Source: Chloroflexota bacterium (GTDB lineage: Bacteria; Chloroflexota; UBA11872; UBA12225). Taken from it: a stretch of 37,763 bases of DNA. The stretch covers positions 1-37,763 of the forward strand of contig JACQGX010000389.1 in the NCBI GenBank assembly GCA_016199265.1, in the 5' to 3' direction. The stretch's first letter is position 1; each line of letters opens with the position of its first letter. A program made the position numbers and the translations under genes. Below are positions 31,114-37,763 of this stretch, in pieces. The notes under the pieces are model-generated. The model was not told the DNA's origin. It ran no database searches and worked only from the letters and a program-made list of their open reading frames with translations.

Positions 31114-32300
31114 TGGCGGACGACGTGCCCGAAGCGCAGCTCGTCCGTCTGCTGAGCGATCTCGTGGCGATCGAGAGCGTCAATCCAGCGTATCCAAGCG
31201 GTGAACGCGGCGAGGGAGCGATGGCCGCCTTCGTCGAGGACTACTGCCGCCGGCTGGGGCTCGACGTGAGTCGCCAGCCGGTATTGCCGGGCCGCGACAA
31301 CGTCCTGGCCGCGCTGCGTGTGCCCGGCGCCCGGCGTACGCTGCTCTTCGAGGTCCACATGGATACCGTGGGCCTGGATGGGCTCGGCGGAGAGGGCCTG
31401 CAGGCGGCGGTGCGCGACGGGCGGCTCTACGGCCGCGGCGCGTGCGACGCCAAAGGTGCCTTGGCCTCGATGCTGGCCGCGCGCGAGCTGTTGCTCGCGC
31501 GCCGGAACGAGCTTGGAGTGAACGTGCTCTTGCTGGCCTCGGTCGACGAGGAATACCAGTACCGCGGCATCCTGAGGTTCATCGATTCGATCCCTGGCGA
31601 TCCGTCGGTCGATGCGGCCGTCGTCGGCGAGCCGACCGAGTTGCGCGTGGTCGTCGCGCACAAGGGCTGCGTCCGGACACGCATTACCACCGTTGGCCGC
31701 GCGGCGCACAGCTCACGCCCTGAGGAAGGTATCAACGCCATCGAGCACATGGCCGGCGTCGTCGCCGCCTTGCGCGAGCACCGCCGCACGATAGCCGAGC
31801 GGCGCCACCCGCTGGTGGGAAATCCGACGCTCAGCATCGGACGTATCTGGGGTGGTACCGCGGTGAATATCGTCCCCGACCGATGCACGATCGAGATCGA
31901 CCGTCGCACCATTCCCGGTGAGAATGCTGCCGGGGCGCTGGCCGAGATCGACGCCGTGCTCGCCGGTTTGCGAAGGAAGGATGGGAGTATCATTGTCAAG
32001 CGAGAGGAACCGTTTGTCGCCGATTGGGCGCTCGACACGCCCGTCGACACCGCCGTCGTGCGGGCGGCGGCGACCGCCTGCCGCGATACCGGAGTACCCG
32101 GCGGACCGGTCGGCGTCGCCTACGGGTCGGACGCGAGCAAGCTGTGGGCGTTACGCGGGATACCGAGCATCGTGCTCGGCCCGGGCTCGATCGCGCAGGC
32201 GCACACAGACGACGAGTACGTGCCGGTGGCCCACCTCTCGCTCGCGGTGCAGGTCTACGCGCGGACCGCCATGCACCTGGCGGCGGCGATCAGCGAATAA
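31101..32300 (+). CDS. M20-family peptidase/deacylase (ArgE/DapE-like)
   Basis: The 399-residue protein has the M20 metal-binding residues: His86 and Asp88 in EVHMDTV, Asp117 in CDAKGA, and Glu150/151 in SVDEEYQ. It also has a later GEPTELRVVVAHKG, a GRAAHSSRPEEGINAIEHM dimerisation-domain motif, and a terminal GPGSIAQAHTDDEYV with the last metal His. Such enzymes cleave N-acyl or peptide bonds in acetylornithine, succinyl-diaminopimelate and carboxypeptidase G2 substrates. Here a role in removing an acyl or amino-acid group from the imported compound is plausible. AAGGAGA abuts the ATG; a GTG four codons later (31113) is an alternative start. Confidence 0.9.
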   Translation: MAKVVADDVPEAQLVRLLSDLVAIESVNPAYPSGERGEGAMAAFVEDYCRRLGLDVSRQPVLPGRDNVLAALRVPGARRTLLFEVHMDTVGLDGLGGEGLQAAVRDGRLYGRGACDAKGALASMLAARELLLARRNELGVNVLLLASVDEEYQYRGILRFIDSIPGDPSVDAAVVGEPTELRVVVAHKGCVRTRITTVGRAAHSSRPEEGINAIEHMAGVVAALREHRRTIAERRHPLVGNPTLSIGRIWGGTAVNIVPDRCTIEIDRRTIPGENAAGALAEIDAVLAGLRRKDGSIIVKREEPFVADWALDTPVDTAVVRAAATACRDTGVPGGPVGVAYGSDASKLWALRGIPSIVLGPGSIAQAHTDDEYVPVAHLSLAVQVYARTAMHLAAAISE

Positions 32301-32362
32301 GGGCCTGGTCCGCTACCAGGCCGCTGCGTGTCAGGGTGTTAGTGTTACCTAAGGAGGTTACG

Positions 32363-33859
32363 ATGAGCAGTACTGATAACGTCAAGAGCGCCTTGGGCGT
32401 TCAGGTCACCGAGCCAGCGGCCGCCGCGCAGAACGCACGCGCTGGGGAGGTCGTGCGGTCAAGGTCGGGCCGTGTGACACGGCGTGCCTTCATCGGCACC
32501 GGGGCCGCCGCGGGAAGCGGCATCGTCCTGGCAGCGTGCGCACCAGGCGGTGGCGGACCGGCGTCAAGTGGGGGGAGTGGCAGCGCCCAGCCGATGGCCA
32601 AGAGCGTCAAAGGTGGAACGTTGTACTTTCTCGACCACACGCTGCAGCAGGCCGTGCGCGACGTCGTCGTCAAGCGCATCGCCGAGTTCGAGCAGAAGTT
32701 CCCGGGCACGAAGATCGAGCACGACGACGCCACGCCCGATAACTCCAAGAAGTTCCCGGTGCTTATCGCCGGTGGAACCTTCCCCGACGTGTCGGTGACG
32801 CACACGGCGTTCGTCGATCAGTATCCGTCCTTCATGGACATCACGCCGTACCTGGCCAGAGATAAGGAGGTGAAGATACCCGACTACTTCGCGGCGGTGC
32901 TCAACGCCTTCAAAGTCCCGGTCAACGGCACGCCGCGGCAGTTGGGCGTTCCGCGTGAGGCGCACGCGACGATTCTGTACTACAACCGCAACGCCATCCA
33001 GGCCGTCGGGCTCAAGGAGCCGACGAAGGACTGGACGCACCAGGACTTCGTCGAATACGGCCTCAAGCTGCGCGAGTGGACGAACGACCCGGCGACGGCG
33101 AAGTGGGCCATCTTCAACGGCACCGGCCTCGGCGGCGCCTCGGCCGGCTTGGCAACGTTCTGGTCGTTCGGCGCCGACTTCTTCAGCGAGGACGGCACCA
33201 AAGCCCTGATCGACCAGCCACAGGCGAGAGAAGCGTTCGAGTACATGCGCGACCTCGTGATCAGGCACCACATCGCGCCGTCGGCGGATGAGCACAAGGC
33301 CAGCGGCCTGACCGGCTCGTCCCAGGCGCTCTTCAACACCGGTCGGTACCTGATGTACGCCTGTAACCAGAACTGCTCGCCCACCACAGCCGGCGTCGAG
33401 ATGGGGTTCTCGTGGGACGTCATGGCGGTGCCGCAGGTGCCCGGCAGGAAGCGCGGCACGCGCCTCGCCGCCAACGCTTACGGTCTGCTGACGCAGGGCC
33501 AGAACAAGAATCCCGATCTGGGGTGGGAGTTCATCAAGTACATTGTCGGCGAAGAGGGGTCGAAGCAGCTCGTCCAGAGCGCGACGCTGTACATGTCGCA
33601 CAAGAGTGCTGCCGATACCTGGGTGGAGACGATGAGTCGTAAGGGTGGTGTCCGCAACGGCAAGGTCGTCGCCGACGTGCTCGACCAGTGGGCACGGCGC
33701 GAGCAGACGCTGCTCCCAGGCTGGGGCAAGGCGATGGCGCCGATCCACCGCGAGTGGGATGCGGTGCTCAACGGCAAGCGGTCAGTCGGCGAAATGATCA
33801 ACGTCGCCAAGGCGGAGGCCGAAGCGGCGCTCGCCGCCGAGCGGGCGGCGGCGCGCTAA
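32363..33859 (+). CDS. ABC substrate-binding lipoprotein (Tat leader)
   Basis: The ATG at 32363 follows AAGGAGGTTACG; the ORF track start lies in the M20 gene. The 498-residue protein has a long N-terminal arm, a twin-arginine leader (RVTRRAFIGTGAAAGSG) and a lipobox ending at Cys59 (VLAAC). The mature part is a family 1 solute-binding protein: GTLYFLDHTLQQAV, FPVLIAGGTFPDVSVTHTAF, HATILYYNRNAIQAVGLKEP, GSSQALFNTGRYLMYACNQN, and DLGWEFIKYIVGEEGSKQLV. It follows the M20 gene by 62 bases and precedes the DUF59 fusion gene, so it probably brings in the substrate of this locus. No transporter membrane genes adjoin. Confidence 0.9.
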   Translation: MSSTDNVKSALGVQVTEPAAAAQNARAGEVVRSRSGRVTRRAFIGTGAAAGSGIVLAACAPGGGGPASSGGSGSAQPMAKSVKGGTLYFLDHTLQQAVRDVVVKRIAEFEQKFPGTKIEHDDATPDNSKKFPVLIAGGTFPDVSVTHTAFVDQYPSFMDITPYLARDKEVKIPDYFAAVLNAFKVPVNGTPRQLGVPREAHATILYYNRNAIQAVGLKEPTKDWTHQDFVEYGLKLREWTNDPATAKWAIFNGTGLGGASAGLATFWSFGADFFSEDGTKALIDQPQAREAFEYMRDLVIRHHIAPSADEHKASGLTGSSQALFNTGRYLMYACNQNCSPTTAGVEMGFSWDVMAVPQVPGRKRGTRLAANAYGLLTQGQNKNPDLGWEFIKYIVGEEGSKQLVQSATLYMSHKSAADTWVETMSRKGGVRNGKVVADVLDQWARREQTLLPGWGKAMAPIHREWDAVLNGKRSVGEMINVAKAEAEAALAAERAAAR

Positions 33860-33911
33860 GGCACGGTCCGGCACCCTCACGCAAGCCACCTGTCACCCGG
33901 AGACGCTGCAC

Positions 33912-33982
33912 TGTCATCCTGAGCGCAGCGAAGGACCTCCGTAGCGCCGCCGGCGAGGTCCTTCGCTGCGCTCAGGATGACA
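33912..33982. repeat. Perfect 27-bp inverted repeat (MITE-like)
   Basis: Arms 33912-33938 and 33956-33982 are exact reverse complements, separated by 17 bases. The arm begins TGTCATCCTGAGCGCAGCGA, a dispersed repeat I know from many bacterial genomes. It lies between the binding-protein gene and the DUF59 fusion gene and could form a strong RNA hairpin. The remainder of 33860-34042 holds nothing else. Confidence 0.85.
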
Positions 33983-34042
33983 TGAAAGGACAGTCTTGGC
34001 GTCCTGGACGCACTAACCGAATCGTGGGTGGAATAGCCGCAA

Positions 34043-35932
34043 ATGAGCATGGACGAAGTGAGCACCAAACATGAACCGCAGGCCGTGCGGGTGGGGTGGG
34101 ATTTGCGGCAAGGAGAATTCACCTACGCCGACCGGACGGACGACGTTGAGACGAAGGTGCGGCTGTTGCGCCAGGCGCAGCAGGACGGCAACTTTGCGCT
34201 GGCAATCGCGCTGGCGGATTCGATCAAGGACACGCTCCAGTGCGAGCAAATGCTCCGCGAGGATCCGGGTGCGCCGGTCGTACCGGCGAGCGCATGGGGT
34301 TCGGTCGGGGAACTGCCGGCGTCCTGGGAAAGTTGGGCCGCCGGTTGGTCGCTTTTCCAGGTGCTTGCGCTCGATGAACCCATTGGGCAGCCGAGGCGCG
34401 GCGAACCGGTCGACGTGCTGATCGCGCTACCGGCTGATCGCGTCGCCGCGCCGGCGCGCGAGGTGCGCGTGGCGCGCGTCGATGCTGCGACCGGAACGCT
34501 TCGGGAGGTCCGCAGCCAGCTCTACAATGAGGTGCGGCGCGGCGGGCAGTGGCTGGCGCGTCTCGTCGTGCTCGCCGACGTACCTGCCCGCGGCCGGAGC
34601 GTCTATCTCGTCTTCTGCGGCAATCCCGCGGCTGAACTGCCCGACTATCCCAGCGAGCTGCGGGTGCACGGCGAGGGATTTGGCCTGGACATCGAGACGG
34701 CGCACTACGTCGCGCGGCTCTCCCGGCAAATGGGGCAGCTCGAGCGGCTCACGTCGAAGCACCGTCACGGGCTGGAGCTCTATGCCGGCGGCGAGGGGCA
34801 CGGCGAGCCGCCCAACATCGACTGGGCGCACGATTACCTCGCCTCCGGCAAGTTTCAGAAGTTCCGCGTCACCAACTGGGAGTCGTGCCCAAACTATGAG
34901 GTTGTGCGCGGGCCGCTGTGCACAATCGTGCGACGGTTCGGCTTCCCGCACAGTCCGGCGCATCCGCTGTTTACACCGAGCCGGCTCTTCATCGACGTGT
35001 CGTACACGTTCTACGGCGACCTGCCCTACCTCCTAAAAGACGGCCGGATGGACGCCGCCCAGGATTTCACTCTCAACTACTCGCGCGACGACGAGTGGGT
35101 CTTCTCCGGCTATTCGTTCACCGATTCCCTGTGGATGGACGAGCAGTGGCGGCTGCACGAAGGCCCGGTACCGCGCGAGCACGCCGACCGGCTGTGGGGC
35201 GTCGGCTTCTTCAACCGCACCAGCCGGGACAGCTTCTTTGCCATCCACCTGGCGCATCATCTCGAGGTGCCGCCGAGCGCCGGTCCCCATTCGGCCGTAG
35301 ACGCGCCGCTGTACCACAGCGGCCCGCCGGTCTTGAACTATGCCGGGCACGGGCAGCTCTGGAGCCGGTGGCAGCTCCGCCAGGACCCCAAGCTCGTCGC
35401 TGGGCTCGGCCTGGTGCAGCGCAATGCCTATCTGCTCGGCGAGTACCCCGAGGACGGCGGTGCGGCCTCCCTCGAAGAACTGGCGCAGCGGCTGCTCCAT
35501 CCGGTTGCTGCGTCCTCGGCGCGCGGCGCGCTGCCCGATGATCTGGGCTCGCCCGCGGGCGTTACGGACCGGCCACTCGCGCGGCCCGGCGAGCGCCCCG
35601 TCGACCAAGACCGCAAGCGCGCGATCTGGGAAGCGCTGCGGGAAGTGCGTGATGAGATGTTCTACACCGTCGATGCAAACGTCGTCGATATGGGCTACGT
35701 TTACGACGTACGTCTGCGGGGCGACGAGGTGCACGTGCTGATGACGATGCCGCACCGCGGCCGGCCCAGGTACAACTGGCTGGCCAACTCCATGCGCCGC
35801 CGGCTTGAGCAGCTTCCCGGTGTCCGCTCGGTCGTCGTCGACCTGACGTGGGAGCCGGCGTGGACGCCCAACCGCCTGACCGACGCCGGCCGGCGGGCGA
35901 TGGGGCTGGGCGAGGCGGTTGCGACGACGTGA
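34043..35932 (+). CDS. Unknown large protein with C-terminal MIP18/DUF59-like domain
   Basis: The 629-residue protein starts at ATG 34043 (a second ATG is two codons later) without a strong ribosome site. Residues ~75-500 form a domain I cannot name; segments such as YLVFCGNPAAELPDYPSELR and FGLDIETAHYVARLSRQMGQ look beta-sandwich-like, as in some polysaccharide-active enzymes. Residues ~523-625 match the MIP18/PaaD-type domain: IWEALREVRDEM, VDANVVDMGYVYDVRL, LPGVRSVVVDLTWEPAWTP, RLTDAGRRAMGL. In that family a reactive Cys normally follows the TxxxG turn (GCP); here it is GRP, so Arg574 replaces it. No leader, so cytoplasmic. The next gene begins ten bases after its stop. Confidence 0.65.
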   Translation: MSMDEVSTKHEPQAVRVGWDLRQGEFTYADRTDDVETKVRLLRQAQQDGNFALAIALADSIKDTLQCEQMLREDPGAPVVPASAWGSVGELPASWESWAAGWSLFQVLALDEPIGQPRRGEPVDVLIALPADRVAAPAREVRVARVDAATGTLREVRSQLYNEVRRGGQWLARLVVLADVPARGRSVYLVFCGNPAAELPDYPSELRVHGEGFGLDIETAHYVARLSRQMGQLERLTSKHRHGLELYAGGEGHGEPPNIDWAHDYLASGKFQKFRVTNWESCPNYEVVRGPLCTIVRRFGFPHSPAHPLFTPSRLFIDVSYTFYGDLPYLLKDGRMDAAQDFTLNYSRDDEWVFSGYSFTDSLWMDEQWRLHEGPVPREHADRLWGVGFFNRTSRDSFFAIHLAHHLEVPPSAGPHSAVDAPLYHSGPPVLNYAGHGQLWSRWQLRQDPKLVAGLGLVQRNAYLLGEYPEDGGAASLEELAQRLLHPVAASSARGALPDDLGSPAGVTDRPLARPGERPVDQDRKRAIWEALREVRDEMFYTVDANVVDMGYVYDVRLRGDEVHVLMTMPHRGRPRYNWLANSMRRRLEQLPGVRSVVVDLTWEPAWTPNRLTDAGRRAMGLGEAVATT

Positions 35933-35942
35933 GGGTACCGGT

Positions 35943-37316
35943 ATGCCACTGACTCCCTGGATCTTCGTGCAAGACCCGCTGGAACGCTGGCTCGCCGACT
36001 ACCGGCGTACGTTTGACGCCTGGCACGACGGCGGCGTACGCGGGATCGTCGTGGGCTACCTCCGCTGGCGGCAGGACGACGGATCGATGGTCCCGTGCTT
36101 TTCGGTTGACCCGAGCGCGTACTCGTCGTTCGGCGTGCCGCTACCTCCAGAGACACCACGCGACCCGGACAAGGAGCGGCTGTTCTCCACGATGCTCGAC
36201 GATGCGGCGGCGCGCGGCTGGGAGATTCTGTTTTTCGGCGCACGGACGAGTGCGCGACTTGGCCCTGTCCACCCGCTCCCCGGCGATCCTTTTGGTGCCG
36301 CTGCCTACGCCGCCGGCGTGCAGAGCGCACTGTCTGCTTACCCCCAGGCGCAGGGCTGGGTCATCGACGGCGCCGGCGAGCACCACTACGAGCTGGCCTT
36401 CCACCACGATGGGGAGCTCTTCGAGATCCGCGAGCACGAGCGTCGGTGGCTCGAAGCGCTGGGTGCGGACGTGGACCGCATGGAGCGTGGCATCGCGCAC
36501 CTGCGCGACCGGTTCCATCGCCTCACGCCGTCGCTCGTCCGGTACCACACGCCTGCCGGGCTGCTGGCAGGCCTGGCGCTGTTCGACCTCACCGAAGATG
36601 CCCTGTACTGGCTGCGCATGCGCCGGGAGACGGCGCTGGCCTACATGGCCGCTGTCCGCGAGCAGATCGCCCGGATACCGCGCGCGGTCAAGTTAGGAGC
36701 GATCCCGCGCACGGCCACGTTCTCCGCGCTGGCGACCCAAGACTACCACCGGATGCCCCGGTACTTCGACTACATCTTCCCCAAGCACTACTTCTGGCAC
36801 CGGGGCTTCGACGGGATGTACGGCACGGTGGCGCGGTGGGTGCGGCGGCTCGGCGACTGGAACCCCCGCCTGAGCGAGGCCGACTGCTTTGCCGTCGTCA
36901 AAGCCTGGTTTGGCTTACAGTTGCCCGGCATCGAGTCGCTGGCCGACATGGAAATGGGGTTCCCAGACGCGTTCTTCACCGAGGTCGTCGCCACCGAGAC
37001 GCGGCGTGCCCTCGCCGCCGTCGGTGACCCCAACCGAGTCATCGCCTGGGTCTCGAGTGGGCGGCAGCCGCACGCCGGCGACCCGATGCCGGCGCGCGAC
37101 CTCTACCGCATCCTGACGGTGTCGGAAGAGGCAGGGCTGCGGCGATTCATCTACCATCCCGCCGGCGCGCTAGGCGCGGCCGAGTGGAGTACGCTCTCCC
37201 GGCTGTGCGGTACGCCGTGGCGGGAAAACCCAGACGATCCCAATGCCTACTGGCCGCCCGATACGCCCAAGCCCGACACGTTTGGCGGCGGGCGGGTGCC
37301 GCAACGAAGAGGGTGA
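35943..37316 (+). CDS. Protein of unknown family A, possible TIM-barrel carbohydrate enzyme (paralogue of 24136-25575)
   Basis: The ATG at 35943 lies ten bases after the DUF59 fusion stop, so the two are co-transcribed. The 457-residue protein shares with the paralogue the N-terminal RTFDAWHDGGVRGIVVGYL, ARGWEILFFGART, a VIDGAGEHHYELAFHHDGEL block equivalent to LDGPEWGYEIAPFHQN, KHYFWHRGFDGMYGT, FGLQLPGIESLADMEMGFPD, and a C-terminal VSSGRQPHAGDPMPARDLYR to LRRFIYHPAGAL. Conserved D-G, E and Y-E in the middle block and the H-rich KHYFWH are candidate catalytic residues. I do not know the family. Two copies flank one catabolic locus, suggesting related substrates or a heteromeric enzyme. Confidence 0.7.
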   Translation: MPLTPWIFVQDPLERWLADYRRTFDAWHDGGVRGIVVGYLRWRQDDGSMVPCFSVDPSAYSSFGVPLPPETPRDPDKERLFSTMLDDAAARGWEILFFGARTSARLGPVHPLPGDPFGAAAYAAGVQSALSAYPQAQGWVIDGAGEHHYELAFHHDGELFEIREHERRWLEALGADVDRMERGIAHLRDRFHRLTPSLVRYHTPAGLLAGLALFDLTEDALYWLRMRRETALAYMAAVREQIARIPRAVKLGAIPRTATFSALATQDYHRMPRYFDYIFPKHYFWHRGFDGMYGTVARWVRRLGDWNPRLSEADCFAVVKAWFGLQLPGIESLADMEMGFPDAFFTEVVATETRRALAAVGDPNRVIAWVSSGRQPHAGDPMPARDLYRILTVSEEAGLRRFIYHPAGALGAAEWSTLSRLCGTPWRENPDDPNAYWPPDTPKPDTFGGGRVPQRRG

Positions 37317-37408
37317 GGCCTGTTCTGAGGGTACAGCTTTGAGAGAAGGGCCCGAGCCGAGGGGCTGAGTACCAACTGGCAAAACCGACACGCGCCGTGG
37401 CGGCCGAA

Positions 37409-37763
37409 TCAGACCAGGTGCTGCAGACCGTACAGCGCCGCCGGATTGTCCCGGAACAGACAGCGTCCCACATCGAGGGCCTCCGACTCGCTCATGATGC
37501 CGTCTTCCACCAGGTCGGCCAGGGTCGTGGCGACATTGTGGCGCGCCATGATCAGGTGGCCATAGATCGTATCCACCCAGTACAGGTCGTCCCCGAAGGC
37601 GAGAACCTTGTTGGCCGGCACCATGCGCAGCCACTCTCGGAGTGCGGCCTGGCAGGCCACCGGCGAGTAGATGTGAATCCACGACATGTTCAGGTAGACG
37701 TTGGCGCACGTCTTGGCCAGCACGGCGGCCTCGCGCAGGTAGGGGAACCCCGCGTGCGAGATG
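37409..37763 (-). CDS. Amidohydrolase-family TIM-barrel protein, C-terminal part (5' end outside window)
   Basis: The frame is open to the right edge, so the gene starts beyond the window. The visible residues include HAGFPYLREAAVLAKTCANVYLNMSW and the terminal AFGDDLYWVDTIYGH, in which FGDD supplies the active-site Asp of the amidohydrolase 2 group. The C-terminal helix DVGRCLFRDNPAALYGL is characteristic: a metal-enzyme barrel followed by the NPxxLY-type motif. These enzymes hydrolyse lactones, decarboxylate or act on sugar acids. It converges on the second family A gene; the 92 bases between them hold nothing recognisable. Confidence 0.8.
   Translation of the reverse strand, partial: ISHAGFPYLREAAVLAKTCANVYLNMSWIHIYSPVACQAALREWLRMVPANKVLAFGDDLYWVDTIYGHLIMARHNVATTLADLVEDGIMSESEALDVGRCLFRDNPAALYGLQHLV

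Noticed and set aside
32024-32362. N-terminal extension of the binding-protein ORF
   Set aside because: It runs through the end of the M20 gene in another frame; the AAGGAGG site and Tat leader place the start at 32363.
32564-33748. 394-residue minus-strand ORF
   Set aside because: Antisense of the fourth binding-protein gene; composition typical of a shadow frame.

Overview
The window is GC-rich, gene-dense bacterial chromosome. The organism is probably a soil or thermophilic Chloroflexota relative. That is an inference from four substrate-binding lipoproteins with twin-arginine lipobox leaders, many GntR/Gfo-Idh-MocA/TIM-barrel sugar genes, and dispersed hairpin repeats of a type I associate with such genomes. 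No rRNA, tRNA or CRISPR array was recognised and no marker gene fixes the taxon.

Layout. (1) 1-2.6 kb: tail of a Gfo/Idh/MocA dehydrogenase, a damaged nucleotidyltransferase/partner pair, and a sugar isomerase-like TIM barrel. (2) 2.6-10.4 kb: a defence and toxin-antitoxin island. It holds several broken TA fragments, a broken DNA methyltransferase fragment, a McrB-like AAA+ ATPase with a PD-(D/E)XK nuclease and a decapitated SF1 helicase, an intact beta-class DNA methyltransferase, and an intact PrlF/YhaV-type TA pair. A ~97-bp direct repeat (3098-3195 and 9542-9638, about 95% identical by eye) brackets most of it. (3) 10.4-21.4 kb: a carbohydrate catabolic region organised around a divergent promoter at 15.8-16.0 kb. 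Leftward run a zinc-less MDR dehydrogenase, a cyclase-family hydrolase, a substrate-binding protein and a sugar isomerase-like protein. Rightward run a GntR/FCD regulator, two more substrate-binding proteins, an SDR and a ThuA-like protein. An 11-bp motif (GATTATCGATA) occurs on the -10 box of the leftward promoter and again over the start codon of the regulator, which suggests a classic autoregulated switch. (4) 21.4-24.1 kb: a RelBE-like pair, an aldose 1-epimerase and a MazEF pair. (5) 24.1-37.3 kb: a second catabolic locus, flanked by two paralogues of a family I do not recognise. Inside are a second GntR regulator, two Gfo/Idh/MocA dehydrogenases plus two dehydrogenase fragments, a class V aminotransferase, an M20 peptidase/deacylase, a fourth substrate-binding protein, and a 629-residue protein that joins an unrecognised N-terminal region to a C-terminal MIP18/DUF59-like domain lacking its usual cysteine. 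(6) The right edge holds the 3' end of an amidohydrolase on the minus strand.

How it may work together (inference). The two loci look like import and stepwise oxidation/isomerisation/hydrolysis pathways for unusual sugars or sugar acids. The second may deal with an amino- or acyl-substituted sugar, because an aminotransferase and an M20 hydrolase accompany the dehydrogenases. Four substrate-binding proteins are present without a single permease or ATPase gene. The best candidates for undescribed biology are the unknown paralogue pair at 24136-25575 and 35943-37316, and the DUF59 fusion protein next to the second paralogue.
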